Source: CBDFKJ01 sp965248805
Lineage (GTDB): Bacteria; Pseudomonadota; Alphaproteobacteria; UBA6615
Direction of reading: 5' to 3'
Assembly: GCA_965248805.1 (NCBI GenBank)
Contig: CBDFKJ010000009.1
Coordinates: 1,426,001 to 1,490,000 of the forward strand
DNA: 64,000 nt
Notes under the pieces: model-generated
What the model saw: only the letters and a program-made list of their open reading frames with translations
The model's database searches: none
What the model was told of the DNA's origin: nothing
Made by a program: the position numbers and the translations under genes
Shown: piece after piece, positions 37,627 to 45,817 of the stretch
Numbering within the stretch: the stretch's first letter is position 1
Layout: every line of letters begins with the position of its first letter

Positions 37627-37629
37627 TAG
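36756..37629 (+). pseudogene. IS630-family transposase, N-terminally deleted and frameshifted
   Basis: The leader ATG reads MKESELGFRILLWYAPGKAP and joins the catalytic domain as in copy 2. The 7-bp duplication CCATGACCCATGAC breaks the frame after DEEGTRRHHD, separating the first Asp (SIDEKSQIQ) from the second Asp and the Glu, which lie in the other frame to 37629. Non-functional. Confidence 0.85.
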
Positions 37630-38021
37630 GGATGCAATCGAAAGGCATGGAATAAAGACCAGGTGGTATGATCACGCAATTCAATATTCCATAAAGATAG
37701 GTGATGCTGAAAAATCAACAGGTTGGGTTCATATTGAAATGGTTTCGCCATTTTCGACTGCAAATTTACGCCCGAGTATTACTGTTTCGAAAACTGAGCA
37801 CGAGAACGCTGTCCTTGCCTTTCATAATATCTTTGAGAGGATGTGGGCGAAGAGTCACTCTCCGGTCCTGGTAGGCATGTCTCGCGGTAAGTACTTCAGC
37901 CTTGAAGAGGCCCGTCGCACTGGCCAGCTTGACCGCTTCGCCGAAGAGCATTCATCGGTCGGCGATAAGAGCCGCTTCGACCGCTTGCTAGATGCAATGG
38001 CACACGGAAAGCCGCCGTCGC

Positions 38022-38879
38022 CTAAAAGGAAGAAAGCAGCCGGGGAAGCATCTGCTCAGGCGCGCGGCGCATATTCCAGCGGTACTCGAACTCGCCGAGA
38101 TACTTAGGCAGGTGCTTGGGTGAAACATGGACGTGCGTTCCACGAATGCTGCGCTTCAGCAGCGACCACAGACCTTCGATAGTGTTGGTGTGGTGAATGC
38201 CGGATACCCACTGGTCGGCGCTGTGGTTGACCGCACCATGCATGTAACCATGCCGGCCGAGACTGGCGTAGGACGGCAGTTTGTCCGTACTGACGGTCGA
38301 ACGGTAGATCACGTTTTCGAAGATGTGACGGCGCAAGGTCTTGGCGCGAACGTTGGGGACGATACGGGTAATGACCTCACCACCACGCTCAAGCATACCA
38401 AGGACGGTCGTCTTGCCGGCGGCACCACGGCCACGTGTCCCAGGACGATAACCGCCGATCATCGTCTCATCGATCTCAACGTGGCCTCGCAGAGGGTCGT
38501 CACCGTCAACCTTCGCCATGTACTTCCGAATTTCGTGGCCCATCCGCCACGCCGTTTTATAGGTCACGCCCAATTGGCGCTGAAGCTCCTTGGCGGGGAC
38601 GCCATGGTGCGAAGTGGTGAACAAGTACATCGCGTAAAACCACTTCGTTAGTGGTGTATGGGACCGCTCAAACGGCGTCCTGACCATCGGATGAATGTGG
38701 TGGCCGCATGTCGGGCAGGCGTAGGCCGGCAGTTTCTTTAGCTTGGCGAACTGGCCGTGATTACCGCATTTCGGGCAGAAAGCCGGGTTGCCAAAACGCA
38801 ATAACATGAGGTGTTCGAGGCAAGTGTCGTCATCCGGGAACAGGACGAAAAATTCATGGACGGTCATCGGTTTGGACAT
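38022..38879 (-). CDS. IS1595-family transposase, second type
   Basis: 285 residues from ATG 38879. Zinc ribbon CPKCGNHGQFAKLKKLPAYA and CPTCGHH; catalytic Asp in GHVEIDETMIGGYRPGTRG, Asp in STDKLPSYASLGRHGYMHG, then NTIEGLWSLLKRSIRGTHVH and YLGEFEYRWNMRR. It is shorter than, and clearly different from, the IS1595 transposase at 11397-12416. I could not define terminal repeats: the stop codon at 38022 lies inside the frame of the interrupted host gene, and the right end is somewhere before 39000. Confidence 0.88.
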   Translation of the reverse strand: MSKPMTVHEFFVLFPDDDTCLEHLMLLRFGNPAFCPKCGNHGQFAKLKKLPAYACPTCGHHIHPMVRTPFERSHTPLTKWFYAMYLFTTSHHGVPAKELQRQLGVTYKTAWRMGHEIRKYMAKVDGDDPLRGHVEIDETMIGGYRPGTRGRGAAGKTTVLGMLERGGEVITRIVPNVRAKTLRRHIFENVIYRSTVSTDKLPSYASLGRHGYMHGAVNHSADQWVSGIHHTNTIEGLWSLLKRSIRGTHVHVSPKHLPKYLGEFEYRWNMRRAPEQMLPRLLSSF

Positions 38880-39232
38880 CTTCGGCCCTCCTACCCATCA
38901 AATATGGGCACTAGGGCTTCGTACGTTAAGGGGATAGTCGCCCAAATTTTTTACTTGGCTGCCACAATAGAACATTCGCGGAACACAGTTCCGCCGCGAT
39001 GTTCGCATACCCTTTGATGTGTTAAGTTTTTCAAGGGCTTAGTCACCAGCGGTGACGGAAAACAGGGGTGATCAGACCCACAGTACTTCGGCTTGCGAAT
39101 TCATGCATCGTCCCCGCTGGTCCATTGACGAACCGATTTTTCCCATGCTACTCCAGGCATTCCCATCGGAGACCATGTGCACCCAGGCGTGCACGACGTT
39201 CCGATACGTGGGGAGGGGGCCTGGGGGCGTGT
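38880..39232. promoter_or_regulatory. Region upstream of mraZ, with a candidate dcw promoter
   Basis: 353 bases without a gene. The first part belongs to the IS1595 end. TTGACG at 39125-39130 with CTACTC at 39148-39153 (17-base spacer) is a possible promoter for the cluster. Two G-rich TGGGG motifs (39210-39228, eight bases apart) just before the mraZ start resemble MraZ-binding repeats loosely, but their spacing is not the usual one. Inserting an IS upstream may have altered cluster expression. Confidence 0.35.
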
Positions 39233-39697
39233 ATGGAGCTGTTTCTGTCCACGTACACAAACCGCATCGACCGGAAGGGACGGGTATCTGTTCCGGCTCC
39301 GTTCCGGTTTGTGCTGGCGGAGCGCGGTTCGAACGGGTTCGTTGCCATACCCTCGTTCAAGTATCCGGCAGTGCAGTGCAGCGCGAGCGACTGGATGGAC
39401 CGCCTCGCCGGCATGGTCGATGAGTATGAGGTCTTTTCCAACGAGCAGGACGACATGACGGCCGTGTTGTTCGCCTCCGCGCGGCAGCTGTCGTTTGACA
39501 GCGAAGGACGCATCATGCTCCCGGAAGAGCTGGTTGCCCATGCAAATCTTTCCGACGAAGCCTCGTTCGTCGGGCGCGGCAAGACCTTTGAGATTTGGCA
39601 ACCGGCCGGCTTCGGCGACTATCGGGTCACCGCGCGCCAACGTGCGGCCGAAAACGGCCTGACCCTGCAGCCCAAGCCTGCGACGAACGGCGAATGA
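39233..39697 (+). CDS. mraZ: Transcriptional regulator MraZ
   Basis: 154 residues from ATG 39233 (MELFLSTYTNRIDRKGRVSV). Two SpoVT/AbrB-type halves: IDRKGRVSVPAPFRFVLAE and FDSEGRIMLPEELVAHANLS. The family binds repeats before its own gene and represses the dcw cluster. The frame is open upstream, but homology begins here and G-rich ribosome site sequence precedes it. Its TGA overlaps the next ATG (ATGA at 39694). Confidence 0.93.
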   Translation: MELFLSTYTNRIDRKGRVSVPAPFRFVLAERGSNGFVAIPSFKYPAVQCSASDWMDRLAGMVDEYEVFSNEQDDMTAVLFASARQLSFDSEGRIMLPEELVAHANLSDEASFVGRGKTFEIWQPAGFGDYRVTARQRAAENGLTLQPKPATNGE

Positions 39698-40674
39698 CCG
39701 GTGCCGCCGAACATGTCCCGGTCATGCTCGAAGAGGTGATCGGCATGATCGCGCCGCGTGCCGGTGGCGTCTATGTCGATGGCACCTATGGCGATGGCGG
39801 CTATACGCGGGCGCTCTTGAGCGCGGCCGAGTGCTACGTATGCGCGATCGATCGCGACCCGGACGCGGTAGAGCGCGCCTGGGCGACGGCCAGGCAATGG
39901 AACGGTCGGCTGCGCGCGGTTGAGGGCAGCTTCGCCGCCATGCGCGAATTGCTGGCGCCGCTCGGTGTCGAGGCGGTAGACGGCGTTACCTTCGATCTCG
40001 GACTGTCCTCGCTACAGCTCGCCGATCCGGGGCGCGGCTTTTCGTTCAACCTTGACGGTCCGTTGGATATGCGGTTCGCGCAAACCGGCCGGACCGCGGC
40101 CGACGTCGTCAATCAAAGCGACGAGCGCGAGTTGGCCCGCATCCTGCGCGACCTGGGTGAGGAGCGGCACGCGCGCAGGATCGCGCGCGCCATCGTCGGC
40201 GCCCGGCGCGATGCGCCGATCGCGCGCACCTATGAATTGGCCAGCATCGTGCGCCGCGTCGCGCCGTCGACGGGGCGCCGTGCCATCGATCCGGCGACGC
40301 GAACGTTCCAGGCGCTCAGGATCTATGTAAATGACGAGTTCGGTGAGCTCGAGCGTGGCTTGGCCGCCGCCGAGGTCATGCTGAAACCTTCGGGGCGGCT
40401 GGTGGTAGTCAGTTTCCACTCTCTCGAAGATCGCCGTGTGAAGACTTTCTTGCGAGCGCGCGCTTTGGCGGGCGCCGGCGGAACGCGCCACCTCCCCGCG
40501 CGACCCGATCGCCGGCGCCCGCCATCTTTTCGACTATTGACGCGAAAGGTGGTTCGACCAAGCGCAGACGAAACTGCCCGCAATCCGCGTGCCCGTTCGG
40601 CCCGCATGCGCGTCGCCGAACGCACCGCAGCGCCGCCTTGGACGGATCGCGACTGCAGTCCGGCGAAGACATGA
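39694..40674 (+). CDS. rsmH: 16S rRNA m4C1402 methyltransferase RsmH
   Basis: 326 residues. It N4-methylates C1402 of 16S rRNA with SAM. Begins EHVPVMLEEVIGMIAPRAGG, SAM loop VDGTYGDGGYT at about 28-38, then FDLGLSSLQLADPGRGFSFN with LDGPLDMRF and the C-terminal VVSFHSLEDRRVKTFLR. The start overlaps the mraZ stop, implying coupling. Length and order are normal. Confidence 0.96.
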   Translation: MTGAAEHVPVMLEEVIGMIAPRAGGVYVDGTYGDGGYTRALLSAAECYVCAIDRDPDAVERAWATARQWNGRLRAVEGSFAAMRELLAPLGVEAVDGVTFDLGLSSLQLADPGRGFSFNLDGPLDMRFAQTGRTAADVVNQSDERELARILRDLGEERHARRIARAIVGARRDAPIARTYELASIVRRVAPSTGRRAIDPATRTFQALRIYVNDEFGELERGLAAAEVMLKPSGRLVVVSFHSLEDRRVKTFLRARALAGAGGTRHLPARPDRRRPPSFRLLTRKVVRPSADETARNPRARSARMRVAERTAAPPWTDRDCSPAKT

Positions 40675-41165
40675 AAGGGCGCGCGTCGCTGACGCTGGTC
40701 ATCGCCGCTCTGGGCACAGGTGCGCTGCTGTATCAGGTCGCCTATTCGGTTGAGGCCATGCAGTCCGAGCTCGATGGGCTCGGCCAACGCATCCGTACCG
40801 ACCGCGAAGCGATCCGCGTGCTGCAGGCGGAGTGGAGCTATCTCAATCAGCCGCAGCGTTTGTCGGAACTGAGCGAGCGCCATCTTGGCATGAAACCGGC
40901 CGATGCATCGCGCATCGTCGATCCGCGGTCGCTGCCGCTACGGGCGGCACCGGCAGGTCCGATGATCGCCACGCCGCGGCCCAAGACAAAGTCGGATCGC
41001 CAGCTGGCCGACTTTCGGCCCAGCGTCAAACCGCGGCCGCGGCGCCTGGAGGGCCCGGCTCGCGGTATCGATCCGGGCGGCACGCTCGTCGCCTCGATCA
41101 CGCGGTCCGCAAGGCGCACGTTCGAAGACGTCACAACCGAATTGATCCGCGAGCTGCGTCGATGA
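40671..41165 (+). CDS. ftsL: Cell division protein FtsL
   Basis: 164 residues from ATG 40671, overlapping the rsmH stop. One membrane segment near the N-terminus (LTLVIAALGTGALLYQVAYS), then a short heptad-type region EAMQSELDGLGQRIRTDREA with LQAEWSYLNQPQRLSELSER, as in alphaproteobacterial FtsL. The C-terminal half is a basic Pro/Arg-rich extension of unknown role. It would pair with FtsB in the FtsQLB complex; no ftsB is in this window. Confidence 0.85.
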   Translation: MKGRASLTLVIAALGTGALLYQVAYSVEAMQSELDGLGQRIRTDREAIRVLQAEWSYLNQPQRLSELSERHLGMKPADASRIVDPRSLPLRAAPAGPMIATPRPKTKSDRQLADFRPSVKPRPRRLEGPARGIDPGGTLVASITRSARRTFEDVTTELIRELRR

Positions 41166-42877
41166 AGCGGCCGCAGCCCCGTGGACGCGGCAGCACCGGC
41201 TCGACCATCAAGGTGCCACCGCAGGTCACCGACCGGGCGCGCGGCCGGCTGGTCATGACGGCCGCCGTGATGTTCGCGGGCTTCGCAGCCGTTGCCATCC
41301 GCCTCTTCGACGTCGCGGTGCTGACGCCGGCATCGGAGCCGCCGGCGCAGCAGGCCGAACGCGCCCACGGCTCGGCGCCGGCCGTGCGTGCGGAGATCCG
41401 CGATCGCAACGGCATGCTGATCGCCTCGAGCCTGCGTACGGCGTCGCTCTATGCGCATCCCGACCGCGTGCTCGACCCGCGCGAAGCGGCGCGCAAGCTG
41501 GCCGCCGTCCTGGAGGATCGCGAGGAGCGCGAACTCTACGCTGCCCTGACCTCTAAGCGGTCCTTCGTGTGGCTCGAACGCAACCTGACGCCGCGTCAGC
41601 AAAACGCGGTGCATCGGTTGGGCTTGCCCGGATTGGACTTTCAGCGCAGCGAGCAACGCGTCTATCCGCACGGTTCGTTGATGGTGCACGCGCTCGGCTT
41701 CACCGGCGTGGACAATGACGGTCTGGCGGGACTGGAGAAGCGCTTCGACCGGGCGCTGGGTGTCGGCGGCGCACCGCTGGTGACGTCCCTCGACGTGCGC
41801 GTACAGGACATCGCGCGCAGCGAACTCGCAGCGCAAATTGCCAAGTTCAATGCAATCGGCGGCGGCGCTCTGGTGCTGGACGTCGAGACCGGCGAGCTGC
41901 TTTCGCTGGTCTCGCTGCCCGACTTCGATCCGCATGCCGCCGGCGCCGCTGGAGACGCGCAGCGTTTCAACCGCATGGTGCTGGGCGTTTACGAACTCGG
42001 CTCCGTGTTCAAGATCTTCAACCACGCATTGGCGCTCGACAGCGGTGTCGTGACCATGAGCAGCGGCTACGACGCGTCGCATTCGCTGCGCGTCGCGCGC
42101 TTCACCATTTCCGATTACCACGGAAAGGGGCGGTGGTTGTCGGTGCCCGAGATCTTCATGTTCTCCTCCAACATCGCGTCGGCGAAGATGGCCGCCGATA
42201 TCGGCGGTCCGGCCCAGCGCGCATTTCTGGAATCGTTGGGTTTGCTGCAACCGGTCGCAATCGAGCTCCCCGAGGTCAGCAGGCCGATGGCGCCGTCACC
42301 GTGGCGCGACATCAACACCATGACGATCGGCTTCGGCCACGGCGTCGCCGTCAGCCCGCTGCACCTGGCGTCCGCCGTGTCGGCGGTGGTCAATGGCGGC
42401 GTGCTGCGCCAGCCGACGTTGATGAAACGTGAGCCCGGTGTTCCCGTGCCTGGCGCGCGGGTGCTATCGGCGGCGACCTCCGACCAGATGCGCCGCCTGT
42501 TGCGCCTTGTCGTCGCACACGGCACCGGCGCCAACGCCGACGCGCCCGGCTATGTGGTCGGCGGCAAGACCGGCACCGCCGAAAAGCAGGTCGGCGGGCG
42601 TTACGCGCGCAATGCGTTGATCTCCTCCTTCGTCGGCGTCTTTCCGATGACGCAGCCGCGTTACGTCGTGTTGGTGATGCTCGACGAACCGAAGGGCAAT
42701 AAACAGAGTTTCGGCTATGCCACGGGTGGCTGGACCGCGGCGCCCGCGGTCGGGCGCATCATCGCGCGCATGGCGCCATTGCTGGGCATGGCGCCGATCG
42801 ACGAGGACGCGCCGGAAGTCGCACGGGCGATGGCGCTGCGCATCCATTCTTTGGACCCCAAAGTTGCGGCTTTCTGA
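41162..42877 (+). CDS. ftsI: Septal peptidoglycan transpeptidase FtsI (PBP3)
   Basis: 571 residues from ATG 41162, overlapping ftsL. One N-terminal membrane anchor (LVMTAAVMFAGFAAVAIRLF), the PBP dimerisation domain from AEIRDRNGMLIASSLRTASL, then the transpeptidase domain with catalytic SVFK (Ser281, Lys284), SSN at 335-337 and KTG at 469-471. It cross-links septal wall made by FtsW. All three motifs are intact. Confidence 0.96.
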   Translation: MKRPQPRGRGSTGSTIKVPPQVTDRARGRLVMTAAVMFAGFAAVAIRLFDVAVLTPASEPPAQQAERAHGSAPAVRAEIRDRNGMLIASSLRTASLYAHPDRVLDPREAARKLAAVLEDREERELYAALTSKRSFVWLERNLTPRQQNAVHRLGLPGLDFQRSEQRVYPHGSLMVHALGFTGVDNDGLAGLEKRFDRALGVGGAPLVTSLDVRVQDIARSELAAQIAKFNAIGGGALVLDVETGELLSLVSLPDFDPHAAGAAGDAQRFNRMVLGVYELGSVFKIFNHALALDSGVVTMSSGYDASHSLRVARFTISDYHGKGRWLSVPEIFMFSSNIASAKMAADIGGPAQRAFLESLGLLQPVAIELPEVSRPMAPSPWRDINTMTIGFGHGVAVSPLHLASAVSAVVNGGVLRQPTLMKREPGVPVPGARVLSAATSDQMRRLLRLVVAHGTGANADAPGYVVGGKTGTAEKQVGGRYARNALISSFVGVFPMTQPRYVVLVMLDEPKGNKQSFGYATGGWTAAPAVGRIIARMAPLLGMAPIDEDAPEVARAMALRIHSLDPKVAAF

Positions 42878-42881
42878 CCTC

Positions 42882-44336
42882 ATGGCGGGACTGGACCTCC
42901 ATCGCCACGCCGGCGCCGACGATTTGACGGTCACGGGATTGACCGCCGACAGCCGTGCCGTCGAGCCCGGCTACTTGTTCGCCGCACTGCCCGGCACGCG
43001 CGCCGACGGTCGTGCATTCATCGACGACGCCATCGCCCGCGGCGCGGTCGCGGTACTGGCGCCGTCGGGGACCGAGATCGCGGCCCGGCACGGTGATGAT
43101 GTCGCGCTACTGACCGACGAGAATCCGCGCCGCCAGCTGGCGTTGCTCGCTGGGCATTTCTATGCGCAGCAGCCGCGCGTGGTGGCCGCCGTCACGGGCA
43201 CCAACGGCAAGACCTCGGTTGCCGAGTTCGCGCGTCAGATCTGGACCCGGTTGGGCCTTCACGCCGCCAGCCTCGGCACCTTGGGCATCCGCGACGGCGC
43301 GACGGCGTCCGGTGGTTCGTTGACGACGCCCGATCCGATCGAGTTGCATCGCGCGCTGCGCGACATGGCGCGATCCGGCGTCAGCCATCTGGCTCTGGAG
43401 GCGTCCAGTCATGGGCTCGAACAATGCCGTCTCGATGGCGTGCGGCTCCGGGCGGCGGCCTTCACCAATCTGGGCCGCGACCATTTGGACTACCACGGCG
43501 ATACCGAGGCCTATCTGCGCGCCAAGGAGCGGCTGTTCGCCGAACTGCTGCCGAGCGACGGGGTCGCGGTGCTGAATGCCGACGATGCGCATTTTGACGC
43601 GCTGCGGCGTGTGTGCCGCGAGCGGCGCCAGGTGGTTTTGACCTATGGCAGCGCCGGCATTGATTTGCGCCTGGTCGAGGCATCGCCATTGAACGATGGC
43701 CAGCGCGTCGTGATCGAAATCGGCGGGGAGACTGTCGAAACGCGATTGCGGCTGATGGGCGCTTTTCAGCTTGGCAACGTGCTGGCGGCATTGGGATTGG
43801 TGTTGGCGTGCGGCGGCGACGCAGAGCGCGCGGTCGCGGCGCTGCCGCTGTTGCAGGGCGTGCGCGGGCGCATGGAGTGCGTCGCACGTCATCCGAGCGG
43901 CGCTCCGATATTTGTCGATTACGCGCACACCCCCGATGCGTTGGAGACCGTCCTCCAGGCCATGCGCCGCCACGTGAGCGGCCACCTGGCCGTCGTGTTA
44001 GGTGCCGGTGGCGACCGCGACCGCGGCAAGCGCGGTTTGATGGGCGAAGTCGCCGCCCGGCTCGCCGATAGCGTCATCGTCACCGACGACAATCCGCGCA
44101 GCGAAGATCCCGCGTCGATCCGCCGGGCGATCCTCGCCGCCGCGCCGCAGGCCATCGAAATCGGTGATCGCGCCGAGGCCATCGGTGCGGCCGTCGCGGC
44201 GCTAGGTCCCGATGATGCCCTGATCATCGCCGGCAAGGGCCATGAAAGCGGCCAGATCGTCGGCGAGCATGTGCTGCCGTTCGATGATGCGGCGGCTGCG
44301 CGCGCGGCGGTCGCCACGACGGCGCGCGGGCTATGA
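42882..44336 (+). CDS. murE: UDP-MurNAc-tripeptide synthetase MurE, meso-DAP type
   Basis: 484 residues. Adds the third residue to UDP-MurNAc-Ala-Glu with ATP. Mur ligase ATP loop GTNGKTS at 106-112; the DNPR motif at 403-406 (TDDNPRSEDP) marks specificity for meso-diaminopimelate. Also LEASSHGLEQCRLDGV and VDYAHTPDALETVLQAMR. ATG 42882 lies four bases after the ftsI stop; its stop overlaps the murF start. Confidence 0.96.
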   Translation: MAGLDLHRHAGADDLTVTGLTADSRAVEPGYLFAALPGTRADGRAFIDDAIARGAVAVLAPSGTEIAARHGDDVALLTDENPRRQLALLAGHFYAQQPRVVAAVTGTNGKTSVAEFARQIWTRLGLHAASLGTLGIRDGATASGGSLTTPDPIELHRALRDMARSGVSHLALEASSHGLEQCRLDGVRLRAAAFTNLGRDHLDYHGDTEAYLRAKERLFAELLPSDGVAVLNADDAHFDALRRVCRERRQVVLTYGSAGIDLRLVEASPLNDGQRVVIEIGGETVETRLRLMGAFQLGNVLAALGLVLACGGDAERAVAALPLLQGVRGRMECVARHPSGAPIFVDYAHTPDALETVLQAMRRHVSGHLAVVLGAGGDRDRGKRGLMGEVAARLADSVIVTDDNPRSEDPASIRRAILAAAPQAIEIGDRAEAIGAAVAALGPDDALIIAGKGHESGQIVGEHVLPFDDAAAARAAVATTARGL

Positions 44337-45808
44337 CGGGCGAGATGCAGCCGGTGTTGTGGACCGCCGAAGCGGCGGCGCAGGCGACAGCCGGGCAATT
44401 TGTCGGCGGGACGTCGGCGCAGGAATGGACGGCGACCGGCGTGTCCATTGACAGCCGCACGACGCGCGCCGGCGATCTGTTCGTGGCGCTGCGCGGGCCA
44501 AATCAAGATGGCCATACCTTCGTCGGCGACGCGCTATCGCGCGGCGCGGTGTGCGCGTTGGTCCACCGCATGGCGACCTGTGTCGCCGATGATGCGCCTT
44601 TGATGATGGTCGACGACACCACGGCCGCGCTCAACGATCTCGGCAGAGTGGCACGAAAACGCACGACCGCGCGCATTTGCTGCGTCACCGGCAGCGTCGG
44701 CAAAACAGGCACCAAGGACGCGCTGGCTCTGGCTCTGAGCGCCTCGGGACGGACTGCGGCGAGCGCCGGTAATCTGAACAATCACTGGGGTGCGCCGTTG
44801 TCGTTGGCGCGCATGCCCGCCGGCAGCGACTACGGCGTATTCGAACTGGGCATGAACCACGCCGGCGAGATCCGCCCGTTGTCCCGGTTGGCGCGACCGC
44901 ATGTCGCGATCATCACCAACGTGGCCCCGGCGCACCTTGCCTTCTTCGATGATCTGGCCGCGATCGCCGACGCCAAGGCTGAGATCTTCGAAGGCGTGGA
45001 GGCCGGTGGTGTGGCCATCCTTAATCGTGACAATGCGTTCTTCGACAGACTGGCCGACCGAGCACGGGAACAGGGCGTTGCCCGCATCATCAGTTTCGGC
45101 GCCGACGAGGCGGCGGATGCACGCTTGCTGGCATACCAGCCGGAGGGCACGGAAGCGTCGGTGCGTGCGCGCATTCTCGACCGGGAGATCGGCTACCGAC
45201 TGAGCGCGATCGGCGAGCACTGGGCGATCAACAGCCTGGCCGTGCTGTCGGCGGCCGTGGCCATGGACGCCGATTTCGAGCCTGCGGTTGCGGCCCTGCA
45301 GCCAGCGCATCCCGGGCCGGGACGCGGTCAGCACCATATCGTCAAGTTGCCGGGCGGTGATTTCGAGGTGATCGACGACAGCTACAACGCGAGCCCGGTC
45401 TCGATGCGTGCGGCGTTGCGTGCGTTGGCCGACACGACGCCGGCGCTGAGTGGGCGCCGTATCGCGGTCCTTGGCGACATGCTGGAGTTGGGGCAGGGGG
45501 CCGATGCGCTCCACGAGGACCTCGCCGCCGATGTGCTGGCCGCCGGCGTCGATCTCACCTTCACCGCGGGTCCGTACATGGCGGCGTTGTTCCAGGCGCT
45601 GCCGGAGCAGCGGCGCGGCCGCCATGCCGATAGTTCGGACGCGCTGACGCAGGATGTCCTCTTCACGGCGCGTCCCGGCGACGTGGTCCTGGTCAAGGGC
45701 TCGCTCGGCAGCCGCATGGCGCCGATCGTGCAGGCACTGCGCGGCCTGGGCCGGACTTCTTCCGCAGGTGGCGCCGCGCCTCGCCGGCTCGCGGCAAACG
45801 GCGGCTGA
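44333..45808 (+). CDS. murF: UDP-MurNAc-tripeptide:D-Ala-D-Ala ligase MurF
   Basis: 491 residues. Adds D-Ala-D-Ala to complete the pentapeptide. ATP loop GSVGKTGTK at 120-128, the Gly-Thr form common in alphaproteobacterial MurF; VFELGMNHAGEIRPLSRLAR; FEVIDDSYNASPVSMRAALR; VLGDMLELGQGADALHEDLA. Overlaps murE by four bases (ATGA). The C-terminus has an added Ala/Arg-rich tail. Confidence 0.95.
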   Translation: MTGEMQPVLWTAEAAAQATAGQFVGGTSAQEWTATGVSIDSRTTRAGDLFVALRGPNQDGHTFVGDALSRGAVCALVHRMATCVADDAPLMMVDDTTAALNDLGRVARKRTTARICCVTGSVGKTGTKDALALALSASGRTAASAGNLNNHWGAPLSLARMPAGSDYGVFELGMNHAGEIRPLSRLARPHVAIITNVAPAHLAFFDDLAAIADAKAEIFEGVEAGGVAILNRDNAFFDRLADRAREQGVARIISFGADEAADARLLAYQPEGTEASVRARILDREIGYRLSAIGEHWAINSLAVLSAAVAMDADFEPAVAALQPAHPGPGRGQHHIVKLPGGDFEVIDDSYNASPVSMRAALRALADTTPALSGRRIAVLGDMLELGQGADALHEDLAADVLAAGVDLTFTAGPYMAALFQALPEQRRGRHADSSDALTQDVLFTARPGDVVLVKGSLGSRMAPIVQALRGLGRTSSAGGAAPRRLAANGG

Positions 45809-45817
45809 GGGGGCGCA

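Larger units (their letters stand above)
35369..38107 (+). pseudogene. Unrecognised membrane-anchored protein gene, broken by a frameshift and three IS
   Basis: Starts at ATG 35369. A hydrophobic stretch (AAVAAWFVALPLFWKVIAAT onward) precedes SVEFYPSRDLLEQIR. Dropping A35702 switches frame to ALGDQLGKAQNIDAIFVTAR, then IIAHDYPNIRNIKRLILAKP. At 35902-35905 (CTAG) IS5 copy B and IS630 copy 3 are inserted together. Skipping both resumes as STRDAIERHGIKTRWYDHAI, YSIKIGDAEKSTGWVHIEM and RPSITVSKTEHENAVLAFH. The 3' end (LLDAMAHGKPPSPKRK) runs into an IS1595 transposase. Restored length is about 305 residues. I do not recognise the family with confidence. The C-terminal part resembles effector-like domains attached to phospholipase D-type proteins. 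Base composition is lower in GC than the flanks. Confidence 0.6.

Noticed and set aside
39205..39232. MraZ-binding boxes before mraZ
   Set aside because: Two TGGGG motifs are present, but spacing (eight bases) and number differ from the known repeat arrays, and G-rich sequence there also serves as ribosome site. Not claimed as a site.
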